From assembly GCF_014196195.1 (NCBI RefSeq), contig NZ_JACIDF010000003.1, forward strand, positions 310,001-374,000: a DNA stretch of 64,000 nt. The letters are read 5' to 3'. Shown in pieces: positions 1 to 7,930 of the stretch. Position 1 is the first letter of the stretch, and every line of letters begins with the position of its first letter. The DNA comes from Anoxybacteroides rupiense. Lineage in GTDB: Bacteria; Bacillota; Bacilli; Bacillales; Anoxybacillaceae. The notes under the pieces are model-generated. The model ran no database searches. It saw only the letters and a list, made by a program, of their open reading frames with translations, and was not told the origin of the DNA. The position numbers and the translations under genes were made by a program.

Positions 1-187
1 TGCTCATTGGAATATTTAAGAAGTCGGCAATCTGGCTCATAATGACTTCATCGTTGCGGCTCATCCAAAGTAAACAAAATATTTCTGTTTTAGAAAGAGA
101 TAAATCAATCTTTAACCATTCTTCTGGAGAAAGGAGTTTTCTAGCGTTGTTTAGTAACAGTTCAAGAAAATCTTCATATCGAATCAA
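1..187 (-). CDS. MarR-family transcriptional regulator, N-terminal part (gene runs off the left edge)
   Basis: The complement encodes a protein starting MIRYEDFLELLL and continuing through LSKTEIFCLLWMSRNDEV and MSQIADFLNIPMS. This is the helical N-terminus followed by the first helices of a MarR-type winged-helix DNA-binding domain. About 62 residues are present of the roughly 140-150 usual for the family, and the rest lies outside the window. The start is a TTG at 185-187, preceded at a good distance by GGAGTAG (complement of 194-200). MarR proteins are dimeric repressors that usually respond to small phenolic or drug-like ligands. The target cannot be told, because the neighbouring genes on this side are not visible. 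Confidence 0.75.
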   Translation of the reverse strand, partial: MIRYEDFLELLLNNARKLLSPEEWLKIDLSLSKTEIFCLLWMSRNDEVIMSQIADFLNIPMS

Positions 188-270
188 TTTATTCTACTCC
201 CGTATATTTCTAATGTCGTAATATTTAATTCTATATTATGTGAAAGGTCTATGCTTGTCAACTTGGAATG

Positions 271-289
271 GTGCCTGTCACTTATCGAA
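271..289 (+). repeat. Copy 1 of a 19-bp dispersed motif (GTGCCTGTCACTTATCGAA)
   Basis: Closely similar 19-mers occur at 1029-1047 and 5114-5132. This copy lies just upstream of the IS110-like remnant. After it comes AAATGCGC, which also follows copy 2 at a short distance, so the similarity extends beyond the 19 bases in these two copies. It is probably the edge of a decayed insertion element. Confidence 0.45.
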
Positions 290-319
290 CTTGTCTGAAA
301 TGCGCTCATCCAAGAGGTA

Positions 320-720
320 ATGAGGAATTCGGAAAAAACGGGAGTGATCGTTGGCGTCGAATCGGTCGTCCATTATGGGTTGAATCTCATCTATTTCCTA
401 AAGGAAATAAGAGTCCCGTTGGGGGCAATCCGATGCGTGCAAAATGGTCCAAACAACTCGGACAATTTGACAGATGAAGAACGAGGCAAAAAAGCACTGG
501 TGATCGCAAAACTGCTCAAAGACGGATGTTTAGCTATTCTCTCATTCTTCACCTAGAGTCCCCGGGAGAATTTCATCAGCCTCTGCTTAGTGAAGGAATG
601 TCGGCACATGGATACCCAGAGACATGAGAGAACTCGTCCTCATCAGCCGCTCAGAGATCCAAAGTGAATTCTCCTTCCACTGGATTGGATATACAAAAAT
701 ACTCAGTAAATGTGGAGCGC
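320..720 (+). pseudogene. Decayed IS110-type transposase fragment
   Basis: One frame reads EKTGVIVGVESVVHYGLNL, then FLKEIRVPLGAIRCVQ and GKKALVIAKLLKDG. This matches the N-terminal DEDD-type domain of IS110 transposases, which has the pattern VIGVEPTGHYWLNL ... FLKE ... DAKVIAQLVKDG. The frame stops at about 556. The similarity appears to continue in another frame (FSYSLILHLESPGEFHQPL, then a WIGYTKIL stretch resembling the family's WLDRYFPEF segment) up to about 720. The C-terminal serine-containing domain is missing. Several frameshifts and stops make it non-functional. No terminal repeats are expected for IS110, so its boundaries cannot be set. The family call comes from remembered motifs, not a search. 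Confidence 0.6.
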
Positions 721-750
721 GTTTATGAACGGTTAGAGATTCTATATTAC

Positions 751-978
751 TTAACGCTTTTTTACAAAAAATATGGCAAGCAATATAGGAATGAGAGGAT
801 AAAACATCATAAACTTCCAAGCATTCTCTGCGCCCCTGAAATAATAAGCGACAGGCAAAAATAGTAAAGCACTAAATACAAAATGGATTCTCCTGTTTTT
901 CATCAATCCCAACATAAGAAAGAAAACAGAAAACCCCATTAATAACCAAAATAATAACCCTATCCAAAAGAAATCCAT
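751..978 (-). CDS. Small hydrophobic membrane protein of unknown function
   Basis: This 75-residue protein starts MDFFWIGLLFWLLMGF. It has two clear hydrophobic segments (about residues 5-27 and 33-48, separated by the basic turn KNRR) and a third near residues 58-72, ending in the basic tail VKKR. It is therefore probably a three-pass membrane protein with charged loops. The start is well supported by AAAGGAGGGAG just upstream on the complement (about 983-993). I do not recognise the family. It lies between the transposase remnant and other broken small genes, and its strand is opposite to theirs. Its good ribosome binding site and intact frame suggest it is still translated. Confidence 0.6.
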   Translation of the reverse strand: MDFFWIGLLFWLLMGFSVFFLMLGLMKNRRIHFVFSALLFLPVAYYFRGAENAWKFMMFYPLIPILLAIFFVKKR

Positions 979-1028
979 TTTCTCCCTCCTTTTTTGAATT
1001 GTAACATAAATTTTGGGGAATGAGATCA

Positions 1029-1047
1029 GTGTTTATCACTTGTCGAA
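1029..1047 (+). repeat. Copy 2 of the 19-bp dispersed motif
   Basis: GTGTTTATCACTTGTCGAA matches copy 1 at 16 of 19 bases and copy 3 at 17 of 19. It is followed about 25 bases later by AAAATGCGCC, as copy 1 is followed by AAATGCGC. No gene starts directly from it. Confidence 0.4.
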
Positions 1048-1099
1048 TATGATGGAAAATCTCCCTAGCTGTGCAAAATGCGCCTAGAGGGGGAATCGG

Positions 1100-1243
1100 A
1101 TGAGTACGTGGCTTGGTTTATGGGATGAAGCCGCTGTCCATAACAACATAAAAGAAGCAGCCACACAAGGATATTCTATAAATCAGTCAAGAAACTTTGA
1201 ATGGTACGAGCCACAAAATAGATGTAGCATTCAACGATATTGA
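1100..1243 (+). CDS. Short unrecognised reading frame, 47 residues
   Basis: ATG at 1100 follows GAGGGGG at a workable distance and opens a 47-residue frame beginning MSTWLGLWDEAAVHNNIKEA and ending RCSIQRY. The sequence is soluble and fairly rich in N and Q, with no membrane segment or motif I recognise. It lies directly after copy 2 of the dispersed motif, in a stretch of decayed genes. It could equally be the remains of a longer gene. Confidence 0.25.
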   Translation: MSTWLGLWDEAAVHNNIKEAATQGYSINQSRNFEWYEPQNRCSIQRY

Positions 1244-1296
1244 ATAGGCGCTATACTATTGGATGGAAAACAAAATAATGGATAGGTTGATGTCTG

Positions 1297-1510
1297 ATGA
1301 AAAAAATTAATCTTTCTTTTTATATGTTTATTTATTTGGAAAAGTATTTACAATTATTTGGATGGTCATTATTTAGAAACCTTACTTGGTATTAATCGAC
1401 CTAGCCTTTTATATTATGTTGTTGTTTTTCCCGTAGGTTTGGGAAGCGAATTGCTGATCCTTTATTTTTTCATTAAACGTATGTTGGATCCTCGTGATAG
1501 AAAAAAATAA
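1297..1510 (+). pseudogene. Small membrane-protein gene broken by a frameshift in an A7 tract
   Basis: From 1301 to 1510 one frame encodes KKLIFLFICLFIWKSIYNYL, then a loop, then a second hydrophobic segment (LLYYVVVFPVGLG to ILYFFIKRM) and the end LDPRDRKK, a plausible 70-residue two-pass membrane protein. This frame has no start codon: TGA at 1298-1300 precedes it directly. The ATG at 1297 is one base out of frame because seven A residues follow it. With six A residues the gene would read ATG-AAA-AAA-TTA and be intact. The direct reading is a one-base insertion in the homopolymer. Slippage, by polymerase or ribosome, could still make some full protein. I do not recognise the family. Confidence 0.5.
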
Positions 1511-1554
1511 TCGACTGCTTCACGAGTGTTACTGAGCCATGATTTTACTAAAAA

Positions 1555-1700
1555 TATGGAATGATTGAGCTAGACGCCGAGCGGCAAGCGAATGGCTTGC
1601 CGACTGCGGCAGAAAAGCGAGGAAATCAAGCCATGTCAATGGGTTTTTATTGGATCATCAACACACCTGATACTGCATATATTTTCACGAAACATTTTGG
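1555..1700 (+). repeat. Dispersed hairpin element, copy A
   Basis: The core is CGGCAAGC (1582-1589) and GCTTGCCG (1595-1602), a perfect 8-bp stem with a 5-base loop, followed by a conserved tail with GAAAAGCGAGGAA. Copy B at about 38.6 kb has the same core and tail. The outermost pair changes from C-G here to G-C there, so pairing is kept. A short open frame runs over it but looks incidental. Confidence 0.5.
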
Positions 1701-1725
1701 AGCCATGGGGAAAAATGACGACTCG

Positions 1726-2481
1726 TTATTCATACAAGGAACTATTGGTTTTATCATCTTTCTTGATTAGAAATGGCGCTTTTTTGTCAGAAGCAATTTT
1801 CGCACATAGCTTATACAAATAATACATTCCGCGCAGTTGTTCCGTAATTAAGTGATCCATATATAAAAGGGAGTCTTTTGCGATTTTTTCTGCTTGGGCA
1901 ATATTGTTATTGTCAAATTCAGCGATCATTTCTTTGACTGTATCGAGCGAGTAAACAGCTGCGCGTAGTGTGCGAATAATTAATAATTTACGGATATCGG
2001 CACGGCTATATTTTCTGTATCCGTTCTCCTCGTCCCGCTTTGGGATGATCATTCCTTCCTTTTCCCAATGCCTTAATGTGGAGCTGGGCACCCCCACCAC
2101 TTTAGCCACTTCCCCGATGGTAAACCAACCTTGTTTTTTCTTTGGTAAAAATTCATCGCTGTCACTCGTTTTTAATGCTTTCAAAACTTGTTCAGCCCGT
2201 TGTTTTTCATCGTATACATTCGCTTGGGCTTCGTTGATGAGCCATAGAGCTTCCGTAATTTTGTTTTCATGTAAAAGGGGCATGATTTTTCTGATCAGTT
2301 CCATGCCAAATCCCGGATACATTGCGCGAATGCATTCGAAATAGGCGGCATGTGTTTCAGTATAGATTCTATAACCGTTTGCTTTCCTCTCTGGGGGAGG
2401 GACAAGCCCCCACGATTCATAATGCCGAAGAGCGCTTGTACTTATATTTAATTTGCGGGCGATGTCAATGGGACGAATCAT
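1726..2481 (-). CDS. MerR-type regulator with two HTH domains in tandem
   Basis: This 251-residue protein carries two complete MerR-type helix-turn-helix domains. The first, residues 1-70, begins IRPIDIARKLNISTSALRHY with the wing RKANGYRIYT. The second, from about residue 120, begins TIGEVAKVVGVPSSTLRHW with the wing NGYRKYSRADIRKL. A helical C-terminal part follows, without the large ligand-binding domain of BmrR types. The start chosen is ATG at 2481, because AAAGGAGAGA lies just before it; an ATG 21 bases further upstream lies before that site and is less likely. It diverges from the UvrA-like gene across a 170-base gap, so control of that gene is the likely job. MerR proteins twist promoters with long spacers. 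Most MerR proteins have one HTH and dimerise; one chain here could bind a whole dyad. Confidence 0.85.
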   Translation of the reverse strand: MIRPIDIARKLNISTSALRHYESWGLVPPPERKANGYRIYTETHAAYFECIRAMYPGFGMELIRKIMPLLHENKITEALWLINEAQANVYDEKQRAEQVLKALKTSDSDEFLPKKKQGWFTIGEVAKVVGVPSSTLRHWEKEGMIIPKRDEENGYRKYSRADIRKLLIIRTLRAAVYSLDTVKEMIAEFDNNNIAQAEKIAKDSLLYMDHLITEQLRGMYYLYKLCAKIASDKKAPFLIKKDDKTNSSLYE

Positions 2482-2587
2482 TTGGGTCTCTCCTTTATAC
2501 ATAGATAGAAAGTTTATAAAAAAACATTAAACCATGAGTGACGGCTTTTTATAAAATAAATCCCGTTATTTTCATGATCAATTTATC

Positions 2588-2620
2588 AAACTTTAGGACT
2601 TGCATCAATGTTATATAATG
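2588..2620 (+). promoter_or_regulatory. Probable promoter of the UvrA-like gene in the divergent MerR control region
   Basis: TATAAT at 2614-2619 is a clear -10 hexamer for the rightward gene. No good -35 lies at the standard 17 bases; the nearest AACTTT/CTTTAG sequences are poor. A weak or badly spaced -35 is typical of promoters that a MerR protein activates by untwisting. The dyad itself is not obvious by eye. Confidence 0.4.
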
Positions 2621-2654
2621 GGGGTGAATTGCCTAAATTAAGGGAGGTATTGAT

Positions 2655-5108
2655 GTGCACGACCATATTATGATAAAGGGTGCGAGAGAAAATAATTTAA
2701 AAAACATTTCTGTAAACATCCCCAAAAACAAGCTGGTAGTTTTGACAGGGCCGTCGGGTTCAGGAAAGTCCTCACTGGCGATGGAAACACTGAATCAGGA
2801 ATGCCAAAGACAATATATGGAATCTTTAGGCATGACCGTTGATTTTATTAAAAAACCGAAAGTGGACTTCATGATTGGATTATCACCGTCCATTAGTATC
2901 AGCCAACAAATAACGAATCGAAACCCTCGCTCAACAGTAGGGACAGTGACCGGTATGTACACTTATTTGCGGTTGATCTATGAAAAACTTGGAGAACGCA
3001 AGTGTCCCACCTGCGAAACGCCCATATTACCAATGGTAGAAAATGAAGCTAATGTGGGGGAAACGTTACAATCCGTCTCTTGTCCTAATTGCTACAGACA
3101 GTTAGAAAAATTCACCATTTCCCATTTCTCTTTTAATACTCCTCAAGGTGCTTGTCCGACTTGTGATGGATTAGGGAAAGTAAATGACATTCAGGTCGAT
3201 TTAGTGTTCGATGAAGAGGCCAGTTTAAAAGAACAGTGTGTGCGCATATGGAATAGCACTTACGGTGAATATCAGAAGCAAGTATTTAAAGCAGCTTGTG
3301 ACTATTACGGAATTCCAATAGATGAAGATCGGCCGTTAAAGCATTTTAGCGATGAACAAAGGGCCCTATTGTTTTATGGTGTCGAAAGCAAGGAATTTAC
3401 AACTTATTTTCCTGATAAAAAGCCTCCTAAGACGGTGGCGGCGGGAAAATTTGAGGGAGTGCTTACCGGGATGAGAAGGAGATACAACGAAAAAGGCGGC
3501 AACTCAGGGGAAGCCCACCTTTTTTATTCACGACAATGTCCCGATTGTGAGGGAAAACGGTTGAAAAAAGAGAGCAGGGAAGTGGTCGTAGCGGGTGTCC
3601 CAATTACGGATCTTACCAATATTTCGCTTGAGGAGCTGTTATCGTGGGCCCAATCATTACAGAAAGCGTTATCTAGTGATAAACTGGAAATTGTTGAATC
3701 ATTTCTGCAAAGTCTCATTGTCAAAATAGAGCGGGTGATCCATGTCGGCTTAGGGTACCTATCCCTTGACAGGCAAACCATCACTCTTTCCGGAGGGGAA
3801 GCGCAGCGCTTAAGACTGGCGACCGTCATTGGCTCGGCACTGACCGGTGTACTTTACATTTTAGATGAACCGACTGCGGGACTTCACCCAAGAGATACAA
3901 AAGGTCTCGTTTAAGTGATGAAACAGCTGAGAGACTTTGGGAACACGCTTCTGGTCATTGAGCATGATGTGGATGTCATGAAGGAAGCGGATTACATTAT
4001 TGATATGGGGCCGAGTGCTGGACATCTTGGAGGAGCGGTAGTTGGAGAGGGAACTTTGCTTGAATTAATGGAGCAGGAATCATCGGTTACCGGCGCCTTT
4101 TTACGAAATCGATCAGAACGTAAATGTCAGCGAAGAAAAGGGACTGGCGAGTATTTGACCGTTTATCATGCGCACAAACATAATTTAAAAAATATTACCG
4201 TCTCTTTTCCATTAGGCTGCCTTGTTAGTGTGACCGGGGTTTCCGGGTCAGGCAAGTCGACGCTCGTTTTTGATGTTCTGGCGGAAGGGGAAAGCGGTGT
4301 TCATCAAGGGTGTGAAAAAATAATCGGTTTTGAAGCAATTGATAAAATGATTACCGTCGGCCAATCGCCGTTAAGCAGAATGAAACGTTCAAATATTGCC
4401 ACATACACGGACGTATTTACACATATTCGCAACCTTTATGCGAATTTGCCGGAAGCCAAAAACAATCACCTAAGTGCAAAAGACTTCTCCTTTAATAGTC
4501 CAGGAGGCCGCTGTGAAAATTGCCAAGGAATGGGAATGGTTTCTTTAGTCATGCATTTTCTTCCGGAACAAGAAGTAGAGTGTCCAGTTTGTCGCGGGAA
4601 AAGATTTGAAGAAAAAGTGTTAAAAGCAAAGTATAAAGGATATTCGATTTCTGATATTCTCGACTTATCGATTGAAGAGAGCCTGCCAATATTCGAAGAT
4701 CATCGAAAAATCTCATCGGTGATTCAATTATTATGTGAAATCGGTCTCGGTTATTTAAAATGGGGGCAATCGCTCACAACGTTGTCCGGGGGAGAAGGGC
4801 AGCGTTTGAAATTGGTAAAAGAATTAAAGAACCAAACTACTAATAGGACGCTTTTTTTATTGGACGAGCCGACCGTCGGGTTACATCCAGCCGATGTACA
4901 CAAGCTGCTTGTTTTGCTCCATAAGCTCGTTGATGCGGGAAACACGGTCATCGTTGTGGAACACAATAGCGAAATCATTCGCTCCTCCGATTGGGTGATT
5001 GATCTAGGACCAGAAGGAGGGAATGATGGAGGAATGGTGATGGCTGAAGGGACACCTGAGGAAATTGCGAGTAATCCAAACTCTTATACAGGCAGATTTT
5101 TGATATAG
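2655..5108 (+). pseudogene. UvrA-like ABC ATPase (UvrA2/drug-resistance type), split by one in-frame TAA
   Basis: Two open frames (2655-3911 and 3915-5108) lie in the same phase, separated only by TAA at 3912-3914, inside the conserved stretch GLHPRDTKGLV-stop-VMKQL. Read through, the product is about 817 residues. It has Walker A motifs GPSGSGKSS and GVSGSGKST, zinc-binding CXXC pairs (CPTC/CPNC, CPTC/CPDC, CENC/CPVC), ABC signatures LSGGEAQRL and LSGGEGQRL, and Walker B motifs LDEPTAG and LDEPTVG. UvrA1 is about 950 residues, so this is the shorter class lacking part of the insertion domains, often tied to resistance to DNA-binding drugs. The start is GTG 2655 after GGGAGG. The N-terminal fragment lacks the final loop of its first ATPase. 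The C-terminal piece begins at GTG 3915 without a ribosome binding site but could be made by re-initiation. Either a nonsense mutation or a sequencing error explains the stop. Confidence 0.85.
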
Positions 5109-5113
5109 CAGAG

Positions 5114-5132
5114 GTGCTTGTCACTTGTCGAA
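5114..5132 (+). repeat. Copy 3 of the 19-bp dispersed motif
   Basis: GTGCTTGTCACTTGTCGAA lies six bases after the stop codon of the UvrA-like gene. The 280 bases that follow contain no recognisable gene. The position suggests that an element junction lies at the edge of the MerR/UvrA-like pair. Confidence 0.4.
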
Positions 5133-5261
5133 GAAATAAAGATCCTGTTCTGGTTGGTGTTAGGGAATGTTTCTCGCTCAGATAGGTGAGTGAGTTGGTA
5201 AGAAATGCGAACAGTGAGTGTTTTTTGACGGGAAATCAATCATAGCCAAAGTAAGCCAGTC

Positions 5262-5402
5262 ATGTATATCGATGAAGAGGTTGGCTTTGCTCTCTTATTT
5301 TCAAATGCCTATCGCGAAGTCTTTCACCTCTTAACGGCATGGAGGTGGGAGGTTCATATCCCGGTATATGAAGGGGAAGAAGAGCACGAATCTTTGGATT
5401 AA
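5262..5402 (+). CDS. Short unrecognised reading frame, 46 residues
   Basis: The frame starts MYIDEEVGFALLFSNAYREV and ends in the acidic tail EGEEEHESLD. It has protein-like composition, but no ribosome binding site precedes the ATG and the family is not recognised. It fills part of the 360-base gap between the UvrA-like gene and the yknX-like gene and may be the tail of a lost gene. Confidence 0.2.
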   Translation: MYIDEEVGFALLFSNAYREVFHLLTAWRWEVHIPVYEGEEEHESLD

Positions 5403-5411
5403 GAAGGAAGA

Positions 5412-5457
5412 AAAACAGGCCTTTCCTTCGTTTATGGTAGGAAAAGGCCTGTTTTTT
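5412..5457. terminator. Bidirectional terminator
   Basis: AAACAGGCCTTTTCC-type arms pair across a loop around 5427-5440, with A-rich sequence on the left and six T residues on the right (5452-5457). This is the stop signal for the leftward yknX-like gene, and for any rightward transcript from the UvrA-like side. Confidence 0.75.
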
Positions 5458-5467
5458 AAAACGTATA

Positions 5468-6655
5468 TTAATAGAGCGCACGGAAAAATCCATCAAGGAA
5501 GTGCTTAGCAATGACCCATTTAGATAATTGCTTCATCGTTTCCTTTTTTGGTGTTTTCACTTCAAGCGGGACGATGATGTCCATTCCGTGCTTCATCTGT
5601 TTCGTTGGATGGGACACAATCGTTTCATTTGGGCGAAGACCGCGTTCAATTTCTTGTTTCTTTCCATGTGAAATTCCAAGTGTTACCTTTCGTTTTTCGA
5701 GTTTGCCGCGATGAATCACATAGACAAATGACTTCGTTTTTTCATGCCACACCGCTTCGGCAGGAACAGTCATCGCTCCGTTTTTTTCTTTTGTCACGAT
5801 TGTGATGTTGACGTGATATCCGAAAGGAAGGGATTTGGGCTGTTCGTTCAACTGCACGGTAAACGGATATTCGCTTTTTTCTTGAAAACTTGTTTCGGTG
5901 ACTGGAAATTTGCCGATATCCATAATCGTGCCGGTAAAGGCTGCTTTTTCGTTTGGAACATGGACCACTGCTTTTTGTCCAACGGCGATTTCTCCGAATC
6001 GTTTCTCTTTCACTTTTCCACGGATAACTGCGGAAGGGGAAGCAATGGTGATCAGCGGTTTGGAAGGATGATCGCTGATTTCTTCGACCCAACCGGCTGT
6101 TTCACTTTTGACAACGAGTTCCTCTTTTTTCTCTGTTAGTTGGCTCTGTTCTGCCTCGTATTCCTGTATTTTTGATTCGAGCAATGCTTTTTTCTGCTCT
6201 GCTTCCCGCGCTTTTTCCTCCCATTGTACTTTCTCCAGACGATCTTCCGTAACCGAAGAGGCCAGCGTTGTATAATAATCAACATCTTCCGAAAGCTGCT
6301 CCATTTGTGTGCGAAGTTGTTCTTGTTTGCTTGCGATGCGCTGCAGCTCCCGGTCAATTTCTTCGTTGGCATAACGGATAAGCGGTGTGCCTGCTTGTAC
6401 TTCTTGTCCGGGTGTGACAAGGATTTCAGCAATGGTGCCGAACTGTGGATGATCGTAAATGAATTTTCGTTCCGCTGGCGCCGTGATGCCGGTCGTGTCA
6501 ACCGTCTCTTTTATATTGGTTTTGGTTGGTTTGCTCCGTTCGTTCACATAGACTGATTTTGGAATTTTGCTATGCTGATGAAACAAAAGATAAAAGTTTG
6601 CCCCTATAATACATAATGCGAGGACGATCAATATATATGGTCTCCAACGTTTCAT
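5468..6655 (-). CDS. YknX-like HlyD-family efflux adaptor (membrane fusion protein)
   Basis: The 395-residue protein has one N-terminal membrane anchor (residues about 6-24, rich in I, V and L). A lipoyl/barrel-sandwich half follows (HPQFGTIAEILVTPGQEVQA), then a long coiled coil (about 105-190, repeated E, Q and K), the second lipoyl half with a KSETAGWVEEI motif, and beta-barrel domains (GKVKEKRFGEIAVGQ onward). In B. subtilis, YknX links YknW to the YknYZ ABC transporter, which protects against SdpC killing. The start ATG 6655 is chosen for the AGGGG just upstream; an earlier in-frame ATG lacks a site. It lies 29 bases after the yknW-like gene, so the two form an operon. No yknY or yknZ follows; the operon ends at the terminator at 5.4 kb. 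Confidence 0.8.
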   Translation of the reverse strand: MKRWRPYILIVLALCIIGANFYLLFHQHSKIPKSVYVNERSKPTKTNIKETVDTTGITAPAERKFIYDHPQFGTIAEILVTPGQEVQAGTPLIRYANEEIDRELQRIASKQEQLRTQMEQLSEDVDYYTTLASSVTEDRLEKVQWEEKAREAEQKKALLESKIQEYEAEQSQLTEKKEELVVKSETAGWVEEISDHPSKPLITIASPSAVIRGKVKEKRFGEIAVGQKAVVHVPNEKAAFTGTIMDIGKFPVTETSFQEKSEYPFTVQLNEQPKSLPFGYHVNITIVTKEKNGAMTVPAEAVWHEKTKSFVYVIHRGKLEKRKVTLGISHGKKQEIERGLRPNETIVSHPTKQMKHGMDIIVPLEVKTPKKETMKQLSKWVIAKHFLDGFFRALY

Positions 6656-6684
6656 CCGTTTCCCCTGCCTTTCATTACAATTCA

Positions 6685-7335
6685 CTAAATAGAAAGTTTG
6701 TATAAGCTACTAATCATTATGCCGAAAAAGAGATAAACGGCGATCACAATCATCGCAACGCGTTGGACCGGCTTTTCCGTCAAGGAGAGAAGAGCGATGA
6801 TTTGTATCGATATGGCCCAGATCGAAAAGACGGAAACGGTTCGCAAAAGAGCCCATATAAAGGTGTGTTTCGTGATATAAGGTCCCCACACTCCAAGAGA
6901 AAAAGGAGAAAAGAGATTTTTTATCCCGAGAAATAGCTGAAATGGAAAGAGAATCATATCTTCAAGTAAGAAAATAGATAAAATTGCTAGTTGAATGGTG
7001 AATAGTTTTAGAAAATGAATATCAAAAAACAAATAAAAAATGATAGAAGAAATGAATAAAAAGAACAGCGGGACGCATATCCCTCCTAAAACATGGCCCA
7101 ATGCGAATAAAAGCTGAAGAAACGCAAATTGCTCACCTGTGTATTGGTCAAGATATTTAGTCAGTTCCTCTCCATCCATACCAAAATAACCACGAAGCAA
7201 TGAAAGAATGACATGAAAAAATAAGAGAAGAAAGGCGACAATCGCCACATGTTTTAACCGTTCCGCTTCCCTAAGCTGGGCAAACGCAATTTTCGGCTGA
7301 AAAATTTCTTTAAGCGGATTGCTTTTATATACCAT
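6685..7335 (-). CDS. YknW-like Yip1-family integral membrane protein
   Basis: The 216-residue protein has a short cytosolic N-terminus (MVYKSNPLKEIFQPKIAF) and five or six hydrophobic segments: about 30-48, 72-95, 98-118, 124-150, 158-178 and 190-212. The layout matches Yip1/YknW proteins. Pairing with a HlyD-type adaptor directly downstream supports this. YknW is known to help assemble the YknXYZ exporter in B. subtilis. The start ATG 7335 follows TGGGGGATT (7341-7349). Earlier in-frame ATG codons, up to 23 codons upstream, have no ribosome binding site. Confidence 0.7.
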   Translation of the reverse strand: MVYKSNPLKEIFQPKIAFAQLREAERLKHVAIVAFLLLFFHVILSLLRGYFGMDGEELTKYLDQYTGEQFAFLQLLFALGHVLGGICVPLFFLFISSIIFYLFFDIHFLKLFTIQLAILSIFLLEDMILFPFQLFLGIKNLFSPFSLGVWGPYITKHTFIWALLRTVSVFSIWAISIQIIALLSLTEKPVQRVAMIVIAVYLFFGIMISSLYKLSI

Positions 7336-7532
7336 CAGTAAATCCCCCATATGTATCAAAGTAGACATAAGCCTATTGTAATATAAAGGTAAAGAATTTG
7401 TCATCTAAGGTATTATTTTCAATGGTTTCCTTATGAACATATTTAAAGTATAGATGGGAGAGGCTCGTGAAAAGCCTCCATTATCATTGTTCAATGAACG
7501 GGCTAGGATCATTGGAGGAAATTTTTTTATTT

Positions 7533-7682
7533 TTATCGCTTACTTTTGAAAAATTTAATAAACCCAAGTATAATACCAATAGCCAAAATGATAGTCCCGA
7601 TTGTTAATGGAATCCATCTTAGCAGCAACGAAATGAAAGAATACGGCTCCTAAAAAATAAAGACTGGTGCTAGAAATAGCAT
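7533..7682 (-). pseudogene. Small membrane-protein gene with an in-frame TAG
   Basis: Read leftward from ATG 7682, the frame gives MLFLAPVFIF, then TAG (7650-7652), then EPYSFISLLLRWIPLTIG, a hydrophobic run and the basic end KFFKSKR at a TAA. A single TGG-to-TAG change (Trp 11) would explain the stop, and the protein would be 48 residues with two membrane segments. No good ribosome binding site precedes the ATG, and a partly overlapping frame just upstream encodes the similar phrase DGPYSFWSFRFILLLL. The whole 7.5-7.8 kb stretch therefore looks like decayed, possibly duplicated, small membrane-protein genes. Confidence 0.4.
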
Positions 7683-7825
7683 GATATCAAGCGGGGCTTA
7701 CCATTTTTGTGCCGTTTAAAGGCCGTAGCATTCAGTAACAACAGAATGAAACGGAATGACCAAAAAGAATAAGGCCCATCTTTGTCCATGAAAAAATGAA
7801 ACATATATAAAAGTTTATTTGAGTA

Positions 7826-7930
7826 TTATAGGTTGATATCGTTTAAAAGCTCTTGTGCAGCTGGAGTGAATCTTTCTTTTAGCGGTGCCATCCAATGAAG
7901 CGTGTCACCATTTTCTCGGCGTGACCGAGA
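7826..7930 (-). pseudogene. C-terminal remnant of an unidentified protein
   Basis: The complement reads GDTLHWMAPLKERFTPAAQ, then ELLNDINL and a TAA at 7826-7828. This looks like the natural C-terminus of a protein; the ending resembles LysR-type regulators, but too little is left to name it. The frame upstream is not coherent beyond about 35 codons. No start or ribosome binding site is visible. Confidence 0.3.

Noticed and set aside
1561-1770. A 69-codon rightward frame beginning MIELDAERQANGLPTAAEKR
   Set aside because: It lies over the dispersed hairpin element and the end of the MerR gene, with no ribosome binding site. Similarity to the translated copy at 38.6 kb follows from the DNA repeat.
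2655-5108. Programmed frameshift as the explanation for the split UvrA-like gene
   Set aside because: Both halves are in the same frame with only one stop codon between them, so no frameshift is needed.
5260-5511. An 83-codon leftward frame over the yknX terminator
   Set aside because: It runs through the hairpin and into the end of the yknX-like gene, has no ribosome binding site, and overlaps a clear bidirectional terminator.
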